Shown here: positions 25,363 to 33,892 of the stretch, piece after piece | How positions within the stretch are numbered: position 1 is the stretch's first letter | Layout of the letters: each line of letters starts with the position of its first letter | NCBI RefSeq assembly: GCF_004614235.1 | Contig: NZ_SPVH01000006.1 | Location: forward strand, 992,001-1,056,000 | Direction: 5' to 3' | Source: Brevundimonas intermedia | Lineage (GTDB): Bacteria > Pseudomonadota > Alphaproteobacteria > Caulobacterales > Caulobacteraceae | Length of the DNA stretch: 64,000 nt | Translations under genes and position numbers: made by a program | The notes under the pieces: model-generated | Told to the model about the DNA's origin: nothing | Seen by the model: only the letters and a program-made list of their open reading frames with translations | The model's database searches: none

Positions 25363-26694
25363 ATGACCCAGACCTATGACCTGATCGTCCGTGGCGGCGA
25401 GGTGGCGAACCATGCGGGGCGGGGGCTGGCCGACGTCGGGGTGATCGACGGCAAGATCGCCTTCATCGGCGACCTTAGCCAGGCCTCGGCCGGCGAGACC
25501 TTCGACGCCACGGGCCTGACCGTCCTGCCTGGCGTGATCGACACCCAGGTCCATTTCCGCGAGCCGGGCCTGGAGTGGAAGGAAGACCTGGAGACCGGGT
25601 CGCGCGCCGCCGCCCTGGGCGGCGTCGTCGCTGTGTTCGAGATGCCGAACACCAATCCCAACACCACCGACCCGGACACCATGGCCGACAAGCTGGCGCG
25701 GGCCAAGGACCGGATGTGGACCGATCACGCCTTCTACGTCGGCGGCACGCACGAGAACGCCGACTATCTGGGCGAGCTGGAGCGGCTGCCCGGCTGTTGC
25801 GGGGTCAAGGTCTTCATGGGCGCCTCGACCGGCGACCTGCTGATCGCCGACGACGAGGGGGTGCGCAAGGTTCTGTCGAACGTGCGCCGTCGCGCCACCT
25901 TCCACTCCGAGGACGAATACCGCCTGGTCGAACGGCGGGGCCTCGCCCGCACCGGCGACTGGACCAGCCACCCCGAGGTGCGCGACGCCGAGAGCGCCAT
26001 CCGCTCGACGCGGCGCCTGGTCGGGCTGGCGAAGGAGACCGGCGCGCGCATCCACGTGCTGCACGTCACGACCAAGGACGAGATGGAATATCTGCGCTTC
26101 CACAAGGATGTCGCCACCGTCGAGATCACCCCCCAGCACCTGACCCTGGTCGCGCCCGAGGCCTATGAGCGGCTGGGCAGCTACGCCCAGATGAACCCGC
26201 CGATCCGGTCGCAGGCGCATGTGGACGCCCTGTGGCTGTGGGGCATGCAGCAGGGCGTCGCCGACGTGCTGGGGTCGGACCACGCCCCGCACACCAAGGA
26301 GGAAAAGGCCAAACCCTATCCGGCCTCGCCGTCGGGCATGCCGGGGGTGCAGACCCTGGTGCCGCTGATGCTGACGCATGTGGCCAATGGGCGCCTCAGC
26401 CTGGAGCGGTTCATCGACCTGACCTCGGCCGGCGCCCAGCGGGTGTTCGGCACGGCGAACAAGGGGCGGATGGCCGTCAGCTATGACGCCGATCTGACCA
26501 TCGTCGATCTGAAGGCGAAGAAGACCATCACGCACGACCAGCAGGCGACGCGCTGCGGCTGGACCCCGTTCGACGGCGTCGAGGCGACCGGCTGGCCGAT
26601 GGCGACCATCGTGCGCGGCCGGGTGGTGATGCAGGACGGCGAACTGATCGGATCGGCGCACGGGCGGCCGGTGCGGTTCATGGAGACGCTGTGA
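25363..26694 (+). CDS. pyrC: Dihydroorotase
   Basis: 443 residues, class I dihydroorotase. The enzyme closes carbamoyl-aspartate to dihydroorotate in pyrimidine synthesis. Motifs: VLPGVIDTQVHFREPGLEW (59-77), CGVKVFMGAST (bridging Lys near 147), FHSEDEYRL, IHVLHVTT and VLGSDHAPHTKEEK (catalytic Asp). The usual metal-binding HxH is QxH here (Gln62-Val-His64), a variant I recall in other alphaproteobacterial homologues. It stands alone; the repeat at 26713 follows it. Confidence 0.92.
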   Translation: MTQTYDLIVRGGEVANHAGRGLADVGVIDGKIAFIGDLSQASAGETFDATGLTVLPGVIDTQVHFREPGLEWKEDLETGSRAAALGGVVAVFEMPNTNPNTTDPDTMADKLARAKDRMWTDHAFYVGGTHENADYLGELERLPGCCGVKVFMGASTGDLLIADDEGVRKVLSNVRRRATFHSEDEYRLVERRGLARTGDWTSHPEVRDAESAIRSTRRLVGLAKETGARIHVLHVTTKDEMEYLRFHKDVATVEITPQHLTLVAPEAYERLGSYAQMNPPIRSQAHVDALWLWGMQQGVADVLGSDHAPHTKEEKAKPYPASPSGMPGVQTLVPLMLTHVANGRLSLERFIDLTSAGAQRVFGTANKGRMAVSYDADLTIVDLKAKKTITHDQQATRCGWTPFDGVEATGWPMATIVRGRVVMQDGELIGSAHGRPVRFMETL

Positions 26695-26712
26695 GGCAGC
26701 CCTCCACACAAT

Positions 26713-26846
26713 CCGTCACCCTCGGGCTCGTCCCGAGGGCCCACCGTTCCGCGCACACGGTGACAGAGGGTGATGCGCCGTCGCCTCCGCGTCGCGGTTC
26801 GGGGGACATCCGCCGTAGGCCCTCGGGACAAGCCCGAGGGTGACGG
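26713..26846 (+). repeat. Dispersed intergenic inverted repeat, family B, copy 1
   Basis: About 134 bp bounded by CCGTCACCCTCGGGC at the left and GCCCGAGGGTGACGG at the right. Each end also forms a local CCCTCGGG/CCCGAGGG hairpin. The right arm contains the GTG used as the start of the downstream tyrA-like gene. Related copies occupy 35943-36078 and 38033-38141. Confidence 0.85.
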
Positions 26847-27589
26847 GGGAAAAGGAAAAGCTCGGCCTGATCGGCTTCGGCGCCTTCGGGCGGCTGACGG
26901 CGCGGCATCTGTCGCCCTGGTTCGACATCCTGGCCCATGATCCGGCGGCGACGCCTGGATTCGGGGGCGGCGAGGGCGTCGCGACCCTGACCGACCTGGC
27001 GACCGCCGCCGCCTGTCCGACGGTCGTGCTGGCCGTGCCGGTCGAGGCGTTGGAGGCGACGCTGATCGCCATCCGCCCGCACCTGGCGCCCGCCGCCCTG
27101 GTCATCGACGTGGGCTCGGTGAAGGTGAAGCCGGCGCAGGCGATGGACGCCCTGCTGCCGCACGGCGTGCGCATCGTCGGCACTCACCCCCTATTCGGCC
27201 CGCAGAGCGGCAAGGACGGCATCGCGGGCCTGCGCATCGCCGTGTGCGAGGTGCGAGGCGGAAAGGACGCCCGCCGCGTCGCCGCCTTCTGCCGCCGAGC
27301 GTTGGGGCTGAAGGTCTTTTCAGTCAGTCCCGAGGATCACGACCGCGAGGCCGCCACGGTCCAGGGCCTGACCCACCTGATCGCCCGCGTCCTGATGGCC
27401 ATGGAGCCCCTGCCGACGCGGATGACCACCGCCAGCTTCGACCGGCTGATGCAGGCCGTCGACATGGTCCGCCACGACAGCCCCGCCGTCTTCCGCGCCA
27501 TCGAACGCGACAACCCTTTTGCGGCCGAGGTGCGGGAGCGGTTCTTTGCGCTGGCGGATCAGGCGCGGGGGACGGCGGGGGAGGGGTAG
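26840..27589 (+). CDS. tyrA: Prephenate/arogenate dehydrogenase family protein
   Basis: 249 residues. LGLIGFGAFGRL is the NAD(P)-binding GxGxxG motif; VIDVGSVKVKP and GTHPLFGPQSGKDGIAG are the substrate-binding segments of TyrA. The enzyme makes a tyrosine precursor from prephenate or arogenate. At 249 residues it is the short, ACT-less form typical of arogenate-type enzymes. The only in-frame start near the conserved N-terminus is GTG 26840, inside the arm of a dispersed repeat, with no clear ribosome binding site. Prephenate versus arogenate use is not resolved. Confidence 0.88.
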   Translation: MTGEKEKLGLIGFGAFGRLTARHLSPWFDILAHDPAATPGFGGGEGVATLTDLATAAACPTVVLAVPVEALEATLIAIRPHLAPAALVIDVGSVKVKPAQAMDALLPHGVRIVGTHPLFGPQSGKDGIAGLRIAVCEVRGGKDARRVAAFCRRALGLKVFSVSPEDHDREAATVQGLTHLIARVLMAMEPLPTRMTTASFDRLMQAVDMVRHDSPAVFRAIERDNPFAAEVRERFFALADQARGTAGEG

Positions 27590-27859
27590 GCGAACAGCTG
27601 ATTAAGAAGGCCAAGCTGATGAACCATCGCGGTTTTATTCGGCCCGCGTGCATGTATGGTCTTAATCGCGGCACTGCCTATTCAGTCAAGAATTGGGGAA
27701 TTTTGGCATCAGCGGCCTGCTTATTTCAAATCAGACGTTGAAAGCGCGTGTCGCCAAATCTTCAGCAAATCCATTGTCGGATTCTTTAGTCTCGATGGTC
27801 CTGCTTGCAGATAAAACACTAAGCCGTATCTAGGGGCTTGCGAACGGAGGGAATCGCGA
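27590..27859. other. AT-richer spacer at the left edge of the accessory islet
   Basis: Base composition drops just after the tyrA stop and stays low through the next gene. There is no convincing open frame, no direct repeat bounding the segment and no tRNA nearby. The only clear signal is GGAGGG (27846-27851) before the ATG at 27860. Confidence 0.5.
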
Positions 27860-28777
27860 ATGGCGCTGCCGAATTTGTACTCACGCCGCGCGAGGCAGGC
27901 TCGGAAAAACGTGGACGACGTGTATGTCTACGATCACATACCGAAAAGCGTTCGGGTCCAAATGCTCCAAGTTTTTTCGAGCGTAATTGGAGACTACCAG
28001 ATCGGGTACAACGCCGCGGCAAATGAAGTTTACGATTTTATAGTACGCTTAATGCGCGAAGAGTTGGGCGTTTTCTCTCTAAACTCTTCGAGCACAATCA
28101 ACGCTCAGAGGGAGTTGTCGAGTTGGTTGGATTCAACGCCGGATGTCGAACGCGTAGTCGATTGTATCGAACTCATGATGACGGTGTTGGACGGCCACGT
28201 GAGAAACGCCGGCAACAAATTCGGTAAAACGGATGTTGATTTCGCCATTGGCCGTGCTAACGCGCGGCTCATGGAAGCCTGCGTTGGTTATCAGTACCAA
28301 TCTGGTCAGATGATACGCTTCGATTCTACCGTTATGCATGCCGAAGTCGTCGTTCCTAGCTTGCACTTGCTTGCTGATCCTGATTTCGCCTCTGCTGAGG
28401 GTGAGTACCTGAAGGCCCACGCTGAGTATCGAGACGGTCAATACGAGACCTGTATCATCGAATGCGCGAAAGCCTTCGAGAGCGTATTGAAAGTTGTAGC
28501 TGTCGAGCGCGGATGGCCCGTCAAATCTTCGGACCCAGCTAAGAAACTCCTCGACGCCGCTTATGGGGCGGGGTTCATCGAGCCTGCGCTCCAAGCCGAA
28601 TTTACAGCCCTGCGAAGTCTCCTTGAAGGAGCAGTCCCGACTGTGCGGAACAAAATGTCAGGCCATGGTGCAGGCGTGACACCAAGAAACGTACCGCAGC
28701 ACTTTGCTGCGCTTCAGTTGCACCAGACTGGTGCTGCATTACTGTTCCTAGTCCAGCATCATCGCGCCAATCCGTAA
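27860..28777 (+). CDS. HEPN/Abi-C-like family protein (STM4504/CBY_0614-like), candidate anti-phage gene
   Basis: 305 residues. The N-terminal LPNLYSRRARQAR, then VDDVYVYDHIPKSVRVQML, and the C-terminal RNKMSGHGAGVTPRNVP with ALQLHQTGAALLFL match the family I know as STM4504/CBY_0614, which carries an AbiJ-type N-terminal domain and an Abi-C/HEPN C-terminal region. RNKMSGH fits the HEPN RNase motif R-x4-6-H. FESVLKVVAVERGW sits on the central HEPN helix. GC content (about 40-57 percent in sampled 60-base stretches, against about 70 percent nearby) and use of TTA codons mark it as acquired. A good ribosome binding site is present. Phage defence is inferred from the domain family. Confidence 0.78.
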   Translation: MALPNLYSRRARQARKNVDDVYVYDHIPKSVRVQMLQVFSSVIGDYQIGYNAAANEVYDFIVRLMREELGVFSLNSSSTINAQRELSSWLDSTPDVERVVDCIELMMTVLDGHVRNAGNKFGKTDVDFAIGRANARLMEACVGYQYQSGQMIRFDSTVMHAEVVVPSLHLLADPDFASAEGEYLKAHAEYRDGQYETCIIECAKAFESVLKVVAVERGWPVKSSDPAKKLLDAAYGAGFIEPALQAEFTALRSLLEGAVPTVRNKMSGHGAGVTPRNVPQHFAALQLHQTGAALLFLVQHHRANP

Positions 28778-28882
28778 ATGGAAGGATTACTCCAGATTGG
28801 CTGAAGACCACACTCAATACGGCTAACGCGGACTGTCTACATCTATAGCTGCCGCCGCAGACGTTAGTTTTACTAGCCTTGC

Positions 28883-29815
28883 TCAACGCTCGTTCGCCCT
28901 AATGAACGCCCCCACATCCTCCGCCACGCCCGGCGCGAGCGGTAAGGCCTGATCGGCGTAGGTCGCCATGTTGGCGGCGCGGTCGGCGGGGGCGGTCTTG
29001 AGGAGGTGGTTGACGCCGTCCCAGAGCTTAAGCGTCGCCTTGGGGGCGGCGGCGGCCAGGGCCTGGGCGTCCACGACGCCGATCTGGAGGTCGGTGGTTC
29101 CTTGGCCGATGAAGACCGGGCCGTCGTAGGCGGCGAGCAGGGCGGCGGGGTCCAGCGGCAGCCACGAGATCAGATAGGGCTGGACCGAGGGGCGGAACAG
29201 GGCCGCCAGCGCAGGCGGCGTGTCGGCGACGGTGCGGCCGGCCTCAAGTTCGGTCAGGGCGGCGAAGGCCTGGGTCTTCAGCGGCTCGGGCAAAGACGCC
29301 AGTTGTTCGCGCAGCACCGCGCCCGCCGGGCGGCCGGCGCCGGACAGAAGGACCAGGCCGCAAATCTTGTCGTCGTTTTCGACCGCCTTAAGGGCCACCA
29401 GGGCGCCCTCGCTGTGGCCGATCAGCCAGGCGCAGGGCAGGCCGGCGCGCGCGGCGGCCTCCGTCGCCCAGGCGCGGGCGTCGGCGGCATAGGCGTCGAA
29501 GCGCAGATCGGTCTCGGCCGGACCCGCCGCCACGCTGGCGGCGATGCCGCGCTTGTCGATGCGGACGGTGGCGATCCCCTGTTCCGCCAGGCCCTCGGCC
29601 AGCAGGCGATAGGTCGCGGCGGCGACCCCCAGGGGGCTGTTTCCATCCCGATCCGTTGGGCCCGAGCCGGGCAGGATGACGGCGACGGCGCTCGGGCCGT
29701 CCGGCGTCAGCAGGGTTCCATGAAGCGGCGCGGGCTGGGCGGGCAGGGCGATCTCGGTCGAGACCGGGCCGGCGAGCAGGCTGGCGGCGAGAAGGGCGGG
29801 GGGCAGCATCGGCAT
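28883..29815 (-). CDS. Secreted alpha/beta hydrolase
   Basis: About 310 residues. A signal peptide (MPMLPPALLAASLLAGPVS) precedes a serine aminopeptidase/S33-like hydrolase. The nucleophile elbow is GHSEGA (AWLIGHSEGALVAL), the acid is probably Asp in GQGTTDLQIG and the histidine is in DGVNHLLK. VILPGSGPTDRDGN supplies the oxyanion-hole strand. ATG at 29815 is chosen because GGAGA precedes it; an upstream ATG at 29842 lacks a ribosome binding site. Substrate unknown. It is divergent from the TonB receptor gene. Confidence 0.86.
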   Translation of the reverse strand: MPMLPPALLAASLLAGPVSTEIALPAQPAPLHGTLLTPDGPSAVAVILPGSGPTDRDGNSPLGVAAATYRLLAEGLAEQGIATVRIDKRGIAASVAAGPAETDLRFDAYAADARAWATEAAARAGLPCAWLIGHSEGALVALKAVENDDKICGLVLLSGAGRPAGAVLREQLASLPEPLKTQAFAALTELEAGRTVADTPPALAALFRPSVQPYLISWLPLDPAALLAAYDGPVFIGQGTTDLQIGVVDAQALAAAAPKATLKLWDGVNHLLKTAPADRAANMATYADQALPLAPGVAEDVGAFIRANER

Positions 29816-29959
29816 GGCGGTCTCCGCAGAAGAGATAGTCATGAGGCCGTTGGGCGGGGCCGAAAAGCAAGGTCGTCCGACCGCAAAATGTCGCAACCCA
29901 GGCCTCTGCCATTGCAAGCCAGTCGCAACGGGGCGTATGGGAGCGCCTTCCTCCCTGTG

Positions 29960-29977
29960 TTGATAATGCGTTGCAAT
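29960..29977 (+). promoter_or_regulatory. Possible Fur-type operator before the TonB receptor
   Basis: TTGATAATGCGTTGCAAT sits directly before the ATG at 29980. The TGATAATG part matches one half of the classical GATAAT Fur box, and TTGCAA words recur just upstream. Iron control fits the gene, but the match is partial. Confidence 0.35.
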
Positions 29978-29979
29978 CC

Positions 29980-32151
29980 ATGATCCGTTTTTCTCGTCTC
30001 GCCTGCGCCGTCAGCAGCCTGGCCCTGGCCGCCGCCACGCCCGCGCTGGCGCAGCAGGCTCAGCCGAACGTGGCGGAGTTGGGCGAGATCGTGGTGACCG
30101 GCGGGTCGCAGGTCGGTTTGCCGGGCGCCTATGCCGGCGGTCAGGTGGCGAAGGGCGGTCGTGTCGGCCTGTTCGGCGCGCTGGACACGATGGACACGCC
30201 GTTCAACGTGACCAGCTATACCGAGACCCTGATCCGCGACCAGCAGGCGCGCAGCGTCGGCGACGTGCTGCAGAACGACCCGGCCGTGCGGGTGACCAAA
30301 GGGTTCGGCAATTTCCAGGAGGTCTATCTAATCCGGGGCTTCCCGGTTTACTCGGACGACATGACCTACAACGGCCTGTACGGCGTGCTGCCGCGCCAGT
30401 ATGTGGCGCCCGAACTGCTTGAGCGGGTCGAGGTCTTCCACGGGGCCACGGCGTTTCTGAACGGCGCGGCGCCGGGCGGCAGCGGCGTGGGCGGCGCCTT
30501 CAACCTGGTGCCCAAGCGCGCGACGGGCGCCGACCTGAACCGTCTGACGGCTGGATGGGAAGGCGGCGACGAGATCTACGCCGCCGCCGATCTGGCGCGC
30601 CGCTTCGGCGCCGACGACGCCTGGGGCGCGCGCCTGAACCTGGTCAGCCGGGCGGGCGAGGGCGCAGTCGAGGATCAGCACAGCGAACTGCGCGTGCTGG
30701 GCCTGGGCGTTGATCGTCGCGGCGAACGCGCCCGCTTCTCGGCCGACCTGGGCTGGCAGGATCACCGCATCGACGCGCCGCGTCCGCAGGTGACGCCGAA
30801 CGGCGCGGTCCCCGAGGCGCCCTCGGCCGACGCCAACTTCGCCCAGCCCTGGACCTATACCGACGACGAACAGCTGTTCGGGGCCGCGCGCGGCGAGTTC
30901 GACCTGACCGACCGCGTCACCGCCTGGGCGGCCGTGGGCGGGCGTCGGGGCGAGGAGGACAACGTCCTGGCCAATCCTAACGCCAATGCGGACGGTTCGC
31001 TGAGCGCCTATCGTTTCGACAATGTGCGCGAGGACACGGTGTGGGCGGGCGACGTCGGCCTGCGCGCCGATGTGACGACCGGACCGGTCGGCCACCGGCT
31101 GGTCGCATCGGCGTCGCAGGTGCGGTCCAAGTCGAAGAACGCCTACGCCTTTTCGAACTTCGCCGGTTTCGCCAGCGATCTGTACGACCCGATCGACGTG
31201 ACGGCGCCGACGCCCGACTTCTTCGTCGGCGGCGATCTGTCCGATCCGCTGGTGACGGAGCGGGTGAACAATCGCTCGGTCGCCTTTGCGGACATGATGT
31301 CCTTGCTGGACGGTCGCCTGCTGGCCACGGTCGGCGTGCGCTATCAGGAGATCGAGACGCAGTCGTTCGACTACAACACGGGGGCGGAGATCTCGGCCTA
31401 TGACGGCGACGCCTGGACGCCGGCCTTTGCGGTCGTGTTCAAACCCAGCGAACGCATCTCGCTTTACGCCAACTACGCCGAGGCGCTGCAGCCGGGCGCG
31501 ACGGCGCCGGCCCAGGTCGGCGGCGCGCCGGTCGGCAACGTCGGCGAAGTGCTGGCCCCGTTCCAGTCCGAGCAATACGAGGTCGGCGTCAAATACGATG
31601 CCGGCGCGTTCGGCGGCACGCTGAGCGTCTTCCAGGCGAACCGCCCGCAGGCCTATTTCGACGGCCAGAACTACACCGCCGACGGCGAACAGCAGAACAC
31701 CGGCGTCGAACTGGGCGTCTATGGCGAACCGGTCGCAGGCGTGCGTTTGATCGGCGGCGCGACCTGGCTGGACGCGGAAGTCACCCGTTCGCTGGACACC
31801 ACGCTGGTCGGAAAACGCCCCACCGGCTCGCCCGAGTTCCAGGCCAATCTGAACGCGGAATGGGATGTGCCGATGCTGGCCGGTCTGACGCTGGAAGGGC
31901 GGGTCGTCTATACGGGCGAACAGCCGGTCAGCACCGACAATATGGTCGAGCTGGATGCCTGGACGCGGTTCGATGCAGGCGTGCGCTATGCCTTCGAGGC
32001 GGGCGGCAAGCCGCTGACGGTTCGCGCGCGTGTCGAGAACCTCGCCGACGAGGATCAGTGGGTGGCCGTGGGCGGTTACGCCCCGACGTCCGGCTATCTG
32101 ACGCTGGGCGCGCCCCGCACGTTCCGCCTGTCGGTCTCGGCCGAGTTCTGA
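29980..32151 (+). CDS. TonB-dependent siderophore receptor
   Basis: About 723 residues. A signal peptide (IRFSRLACAVSSLALAAATPALA) is followed by a TonB-box region (LGEIVVTGG), a plug domain (RSVGDVLQNDPAVRVTKGFG, IRGFPVYSDD, ELLERVEVFHGATAFLNGA) and a 22-strand barrel ending in Phe (TFRLSVSAEF). Length and the GSGVGGAFNLVPKRA block place it with ferric-siderophore receptors. It imports iron-siderophore across the outer membrane using TonB energy. ATG at 29980 is chosen over TTG 29971. The PepSY protein follows after 5 nt, so they form an operon. Confidence 0.94.
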   Translation: MIRFSRLACAVSSLALAAATPALAQQAQPNVAELGEIVVTGGSQVGLPGAYAGGQVAKGGRVGLFGALDTMDTPFNVTSYTETLIRDQQARSVGDVLQNDPAVRVTKGFGNFQEVYLIRGFPVYSDDMTYNGLYGVLPRQYVAPELLERVEVFHGATAFLNGAAPGGSGVGGAFNLVPKRATGADLNRLTAGWEGGDEIYAAADLARRFGADDAWGARLNLVSRAGEGAVEDQHSELRVLGLGVDRRGERARFSADLGWQDHRIDAPRPQVTPNGAVPEAPSADANFAQPWTYTDDEQLFGAARGEFDLTDRVTAWAAVGGRRGEEDNVLANPNANADGSLSAYRFDNVREDTVWAGDVGLRADVTTGPVGHRLVASASQVRSKSKNAYAFSNFAGFASDLYDPIDVTAPTPDFFVGGDLSDPLVTERVNNRSVAFADMMSLLDGRLLATVGVRYQEIETQSFDYNTGAEISAYDGDAWTPAFAVVFKPSERISLYANYAEALQPGATAPAQVGGAPVGNVGEVLAPFQSEQYEVGVKYDAGAFGGTLSVFQANRPQAYFDGQNYTADGEQQNTGVELGVYGEPVAGVRLIGGATWLDAEVTRSLDTTLVGKRPTGSPEFQANLNAEWDVPMLAGLTLEGRVVYTGEQPVSTDNMVELDAWTRFDAGVRYAFEAGGKPLTVRARVENLADEDQWVAVGGYAPTSGYLTLGAPRTFRLSVSAEF

Positions 32152-32156
32152 ACCGG

Positions 32157-33248
32157 ATGAAGACGCGGACCATCCGCGCCTGGACCTTGGTGCACAAGTG
32201 GTCGAGCCTGGTCTCGACCCTGTTCCTGCTGATGTTGTGCGTGACCGGCCTGCCGCTGGTGTTCACGCACGAGATCGAGGAGGTGCTGCTGCCGCAGGCC
32301 TGGACGCCGGCGAACCCGGAGGCGCCGCCGCTAAGCCTGGACCAGGTGCTGGCGGCGGGGCTGGCCCTGCATCCGGGCGAGGTTCCGGCCTTCATGAGCT
32401 TCGACGAGGACCGGCCGGTGGTGAACGTCACCAGCGTCGATCCGAACGGGCCGGCGGGGAAATACAGTTTCGAGCCCATCGACCGCACCAGCGGCGAGGT
32501 GGCGCCGCCGGTCGCCGGCCATCCGGTGATGGAGTTCCTGCTTCAACTCCACACCGACATGTTCCTGGGCCTGCCGGGCATGCTGTTCCTGGGGCTGATG
32601 GGCCTGATGCTGATCGGAGCGGTGGTGTCGGGCGTGGTGCTGTATGCGCCGTTCATGCGCCGGCTGCCGTTCGGCACGGTGCGGGCCAGGAAGGCCGCGC
32701 GGACCCGCTGGCTCGACTATCACAATCTGCTGGGCGTGGTGACGGCCGGGTGGGTGCTGGTGGTTGGGGCGACGGGTGTGATCAACACCCTGGCGACGCC
32801 GATCCTGGCCTACTGGAAGAATACGGCGCTGAAGGAGCTGACCGTCGCCTATGACGCCCCGGCGCCGGCGGGCGAGCGGGCCTCGCTGGATGCGGCGGTG
32901 GCGCGGGCGAAACAGGCGCTGCCGGGCATGAAACTGCAGTTCGTGGCGTTTCCGGGGACCGACTATTCGACCGATCACCACTATGCCGTCTTCTTCCACG
33001 GAGACACGCCGCTGACGACCCATCTGACCACCCCGGCCCTGATCGATGCGCGGACGGGAGAACTGGCGGCCGTGGCCCCGACGCCGTGGTATGTGAAGGC
33101 GCTGTCGCTGTCGCAGCCGCTGCACTTTGGCGACTATGGCGGGCTGGCGCTGAAGATCCTGTGGGCGCTGCTGGACATCGCCACCATCGTCATTCTGGGG
33201 TCCGGCCTGTATCTCTGGCTGGGCAAGGGACGGCGGAAGCCGGCATGA
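32157..33248 (+). CDS. PepSY-associated transmembrane protein (iron-regulated type)
   Basis: 363 residues with four or five membrane helices: WSSLVSTLFLLMLCVTGLPL (about 15-36), LFLGLMGLMLIGAVVSGVVLY, LLGVVTAGWVLVVGATGVI and a C-terminal helix near LLDIATIVILGSGLYLW. The RAWTLVHKWSSL start and LDYHNLLGV segment are typical of PepSY-TM proteins linked to TonB receptors, some of which act as ferric-siderophore reductases. The ATG is 5 nt after the receptor stop. Its TGA overlaps the next start (ATGA). The conserved His residues in helices are candidate heme ligands. Confidence 0.9.
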   Translation: MKTRTIRAWTLVHKWSSLVSTLFLLMLCVTGLPLVFTHEIEEVLLPQAWTPANPEAPPLSLDQVLAAGLALHPGEVPAFMSFDEDRPVVNVTSVDPNGPAGKYSFEPIDRTSGEVAPPVAGHPVMEFLLQLHTDMFLGLPGMLFLGLMGLMLIGAVVSGVVLYAPFMRRLPFGTVRARKAARTRWLDYHNLLGVVTAGWVLVVGATGVINTLATPILAYWKNTALKELTVAYDAPAPAGERASLDAAVARAKQALPGMKLQFVAFPGTDYSTDHHYAVFFHGDTPLTTHLTTPALIDARTGELAAVAPTPWYVKALSLSQPLHFGDYGGLALKILWALLDIATIVILGSGLYLWLGKGRRKPA

Positions 33249-33427
33249 GCCGCAAGGACCTGAACATCTGGGCCATCTTCGGGGCGCCGATCCTGGTGTT
33301 CGCGCTCAGCCTGACGGGCCTGATCGGTGCCCTGCTGGGAGACGGCGTCTGGGATGCGGTCTTTTCGACCCTGCTGGCCTCGACCGTGGTCGTGACCGTC
33401 TGGGCCCTGATCCGGCGTCGACGGTGA
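33245..33427 (+). CDS. Small two-helix membrane protein of the TonB/PepSY operon
   Basis: 60 residues: a short basic N-terminus, then IWAIFGAPILVFALSLTGLI and VFSTLLASTVVVTVWALI as membrane helices, and a basic RRRR end. It overlaps the PepSY gene by ATGA. Small membrane proteins like this often end TonB-receptor/PepSY operons in alphaproteobacteria. It may assist the PepSY protein, but this is inferred only from position. Confidence 0.8.
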   Translation: MSRKDLNIWAIFGAPILVFALSLTGLIGALLGDGVWDAVFSTLLASTVVVTVWALIRRRR

Positions 33428-33433
33428 TCGGCG

Positions 33434-33820
33434 TCAGATCGAGAAGCTGACGCCGCAGCCGCAGCTGGAGGCGGCGTTGGGGTTGCGGACCACGAACTGG
33501 GCGCCGGCCAGTTCGTCGACATAGGCGATTTCGGAATTCTTCAGGAACGGGACCGAGACGGGGTCGATCACCGCCGCCTGGCCGTCGGCCTGGATGCGCA
33601 GGTCGTCGTCCTCGGCCGTCTCGACCAGTTCGAACCGGTACTGGAAGCCCGAACAGCCGCCGCCGTCCACCGCGACGCGCAGCATCAGGGTCTTGCCCTC
33701 GGCCGCGCCCAGCTTGGCCAGGCGTTTGGCGGCGCTGGCGGCCAGGACGATGCCTTCCGGCGCGCGCGTGGCGACGCTGAAGGCGGGTGTGGACGGTTCT
33801 GTGGATTGGACGGTGCTCAC
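33434..33820 (-). CDS. erpA: Iron-sulfur cluster insertion protein ErpA
   Basis: 128 residues, A-type carrier. Three cluster cysteines are visible: one in [15 protein letters not shown] and two in [28 protein letters not shown] opens the domain after a 20-residue extension. ErpA delivers Fe-S clusters to apo-enzymes; the siroheme/4Fe-4S enzymes CysI, CysH and IspH in this window are the kind of clients expected. It is divergent from the dGTPase-like gene (72 bp between starts). IscA and ErpA are hard to separate by sequence; ErpA is favoured by the dgt neighbourhood. Confidence 0.9.
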   Translation of the reverse strand: MSTVQSTEPSTPAFSVATRAPEGIVLAASAAKRLAKLGAAEGKTLMLRVAVDGGGCSGFQYRFELVETAEDDDLRIQADGQAAVIDPVSVPFLKNSEIAYVDELAGAQFVVRNPNAASSCGCGVSFSI

Positions 33821-33892
33821 GGCTGTCTATATGAGGCGCGCAAGGGCGTTCGCAAAGGGCCCCCGCATCAAAGCAGCCTCAAAGTTGATCAC

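Noticed and set aside
31860..32156. An N-terminal extension of the PepSY protein
   Set aside because: It lies in another frame of the TonB receptor gene and is Arg-rich. The PepSY family start is the ATG at 32157.
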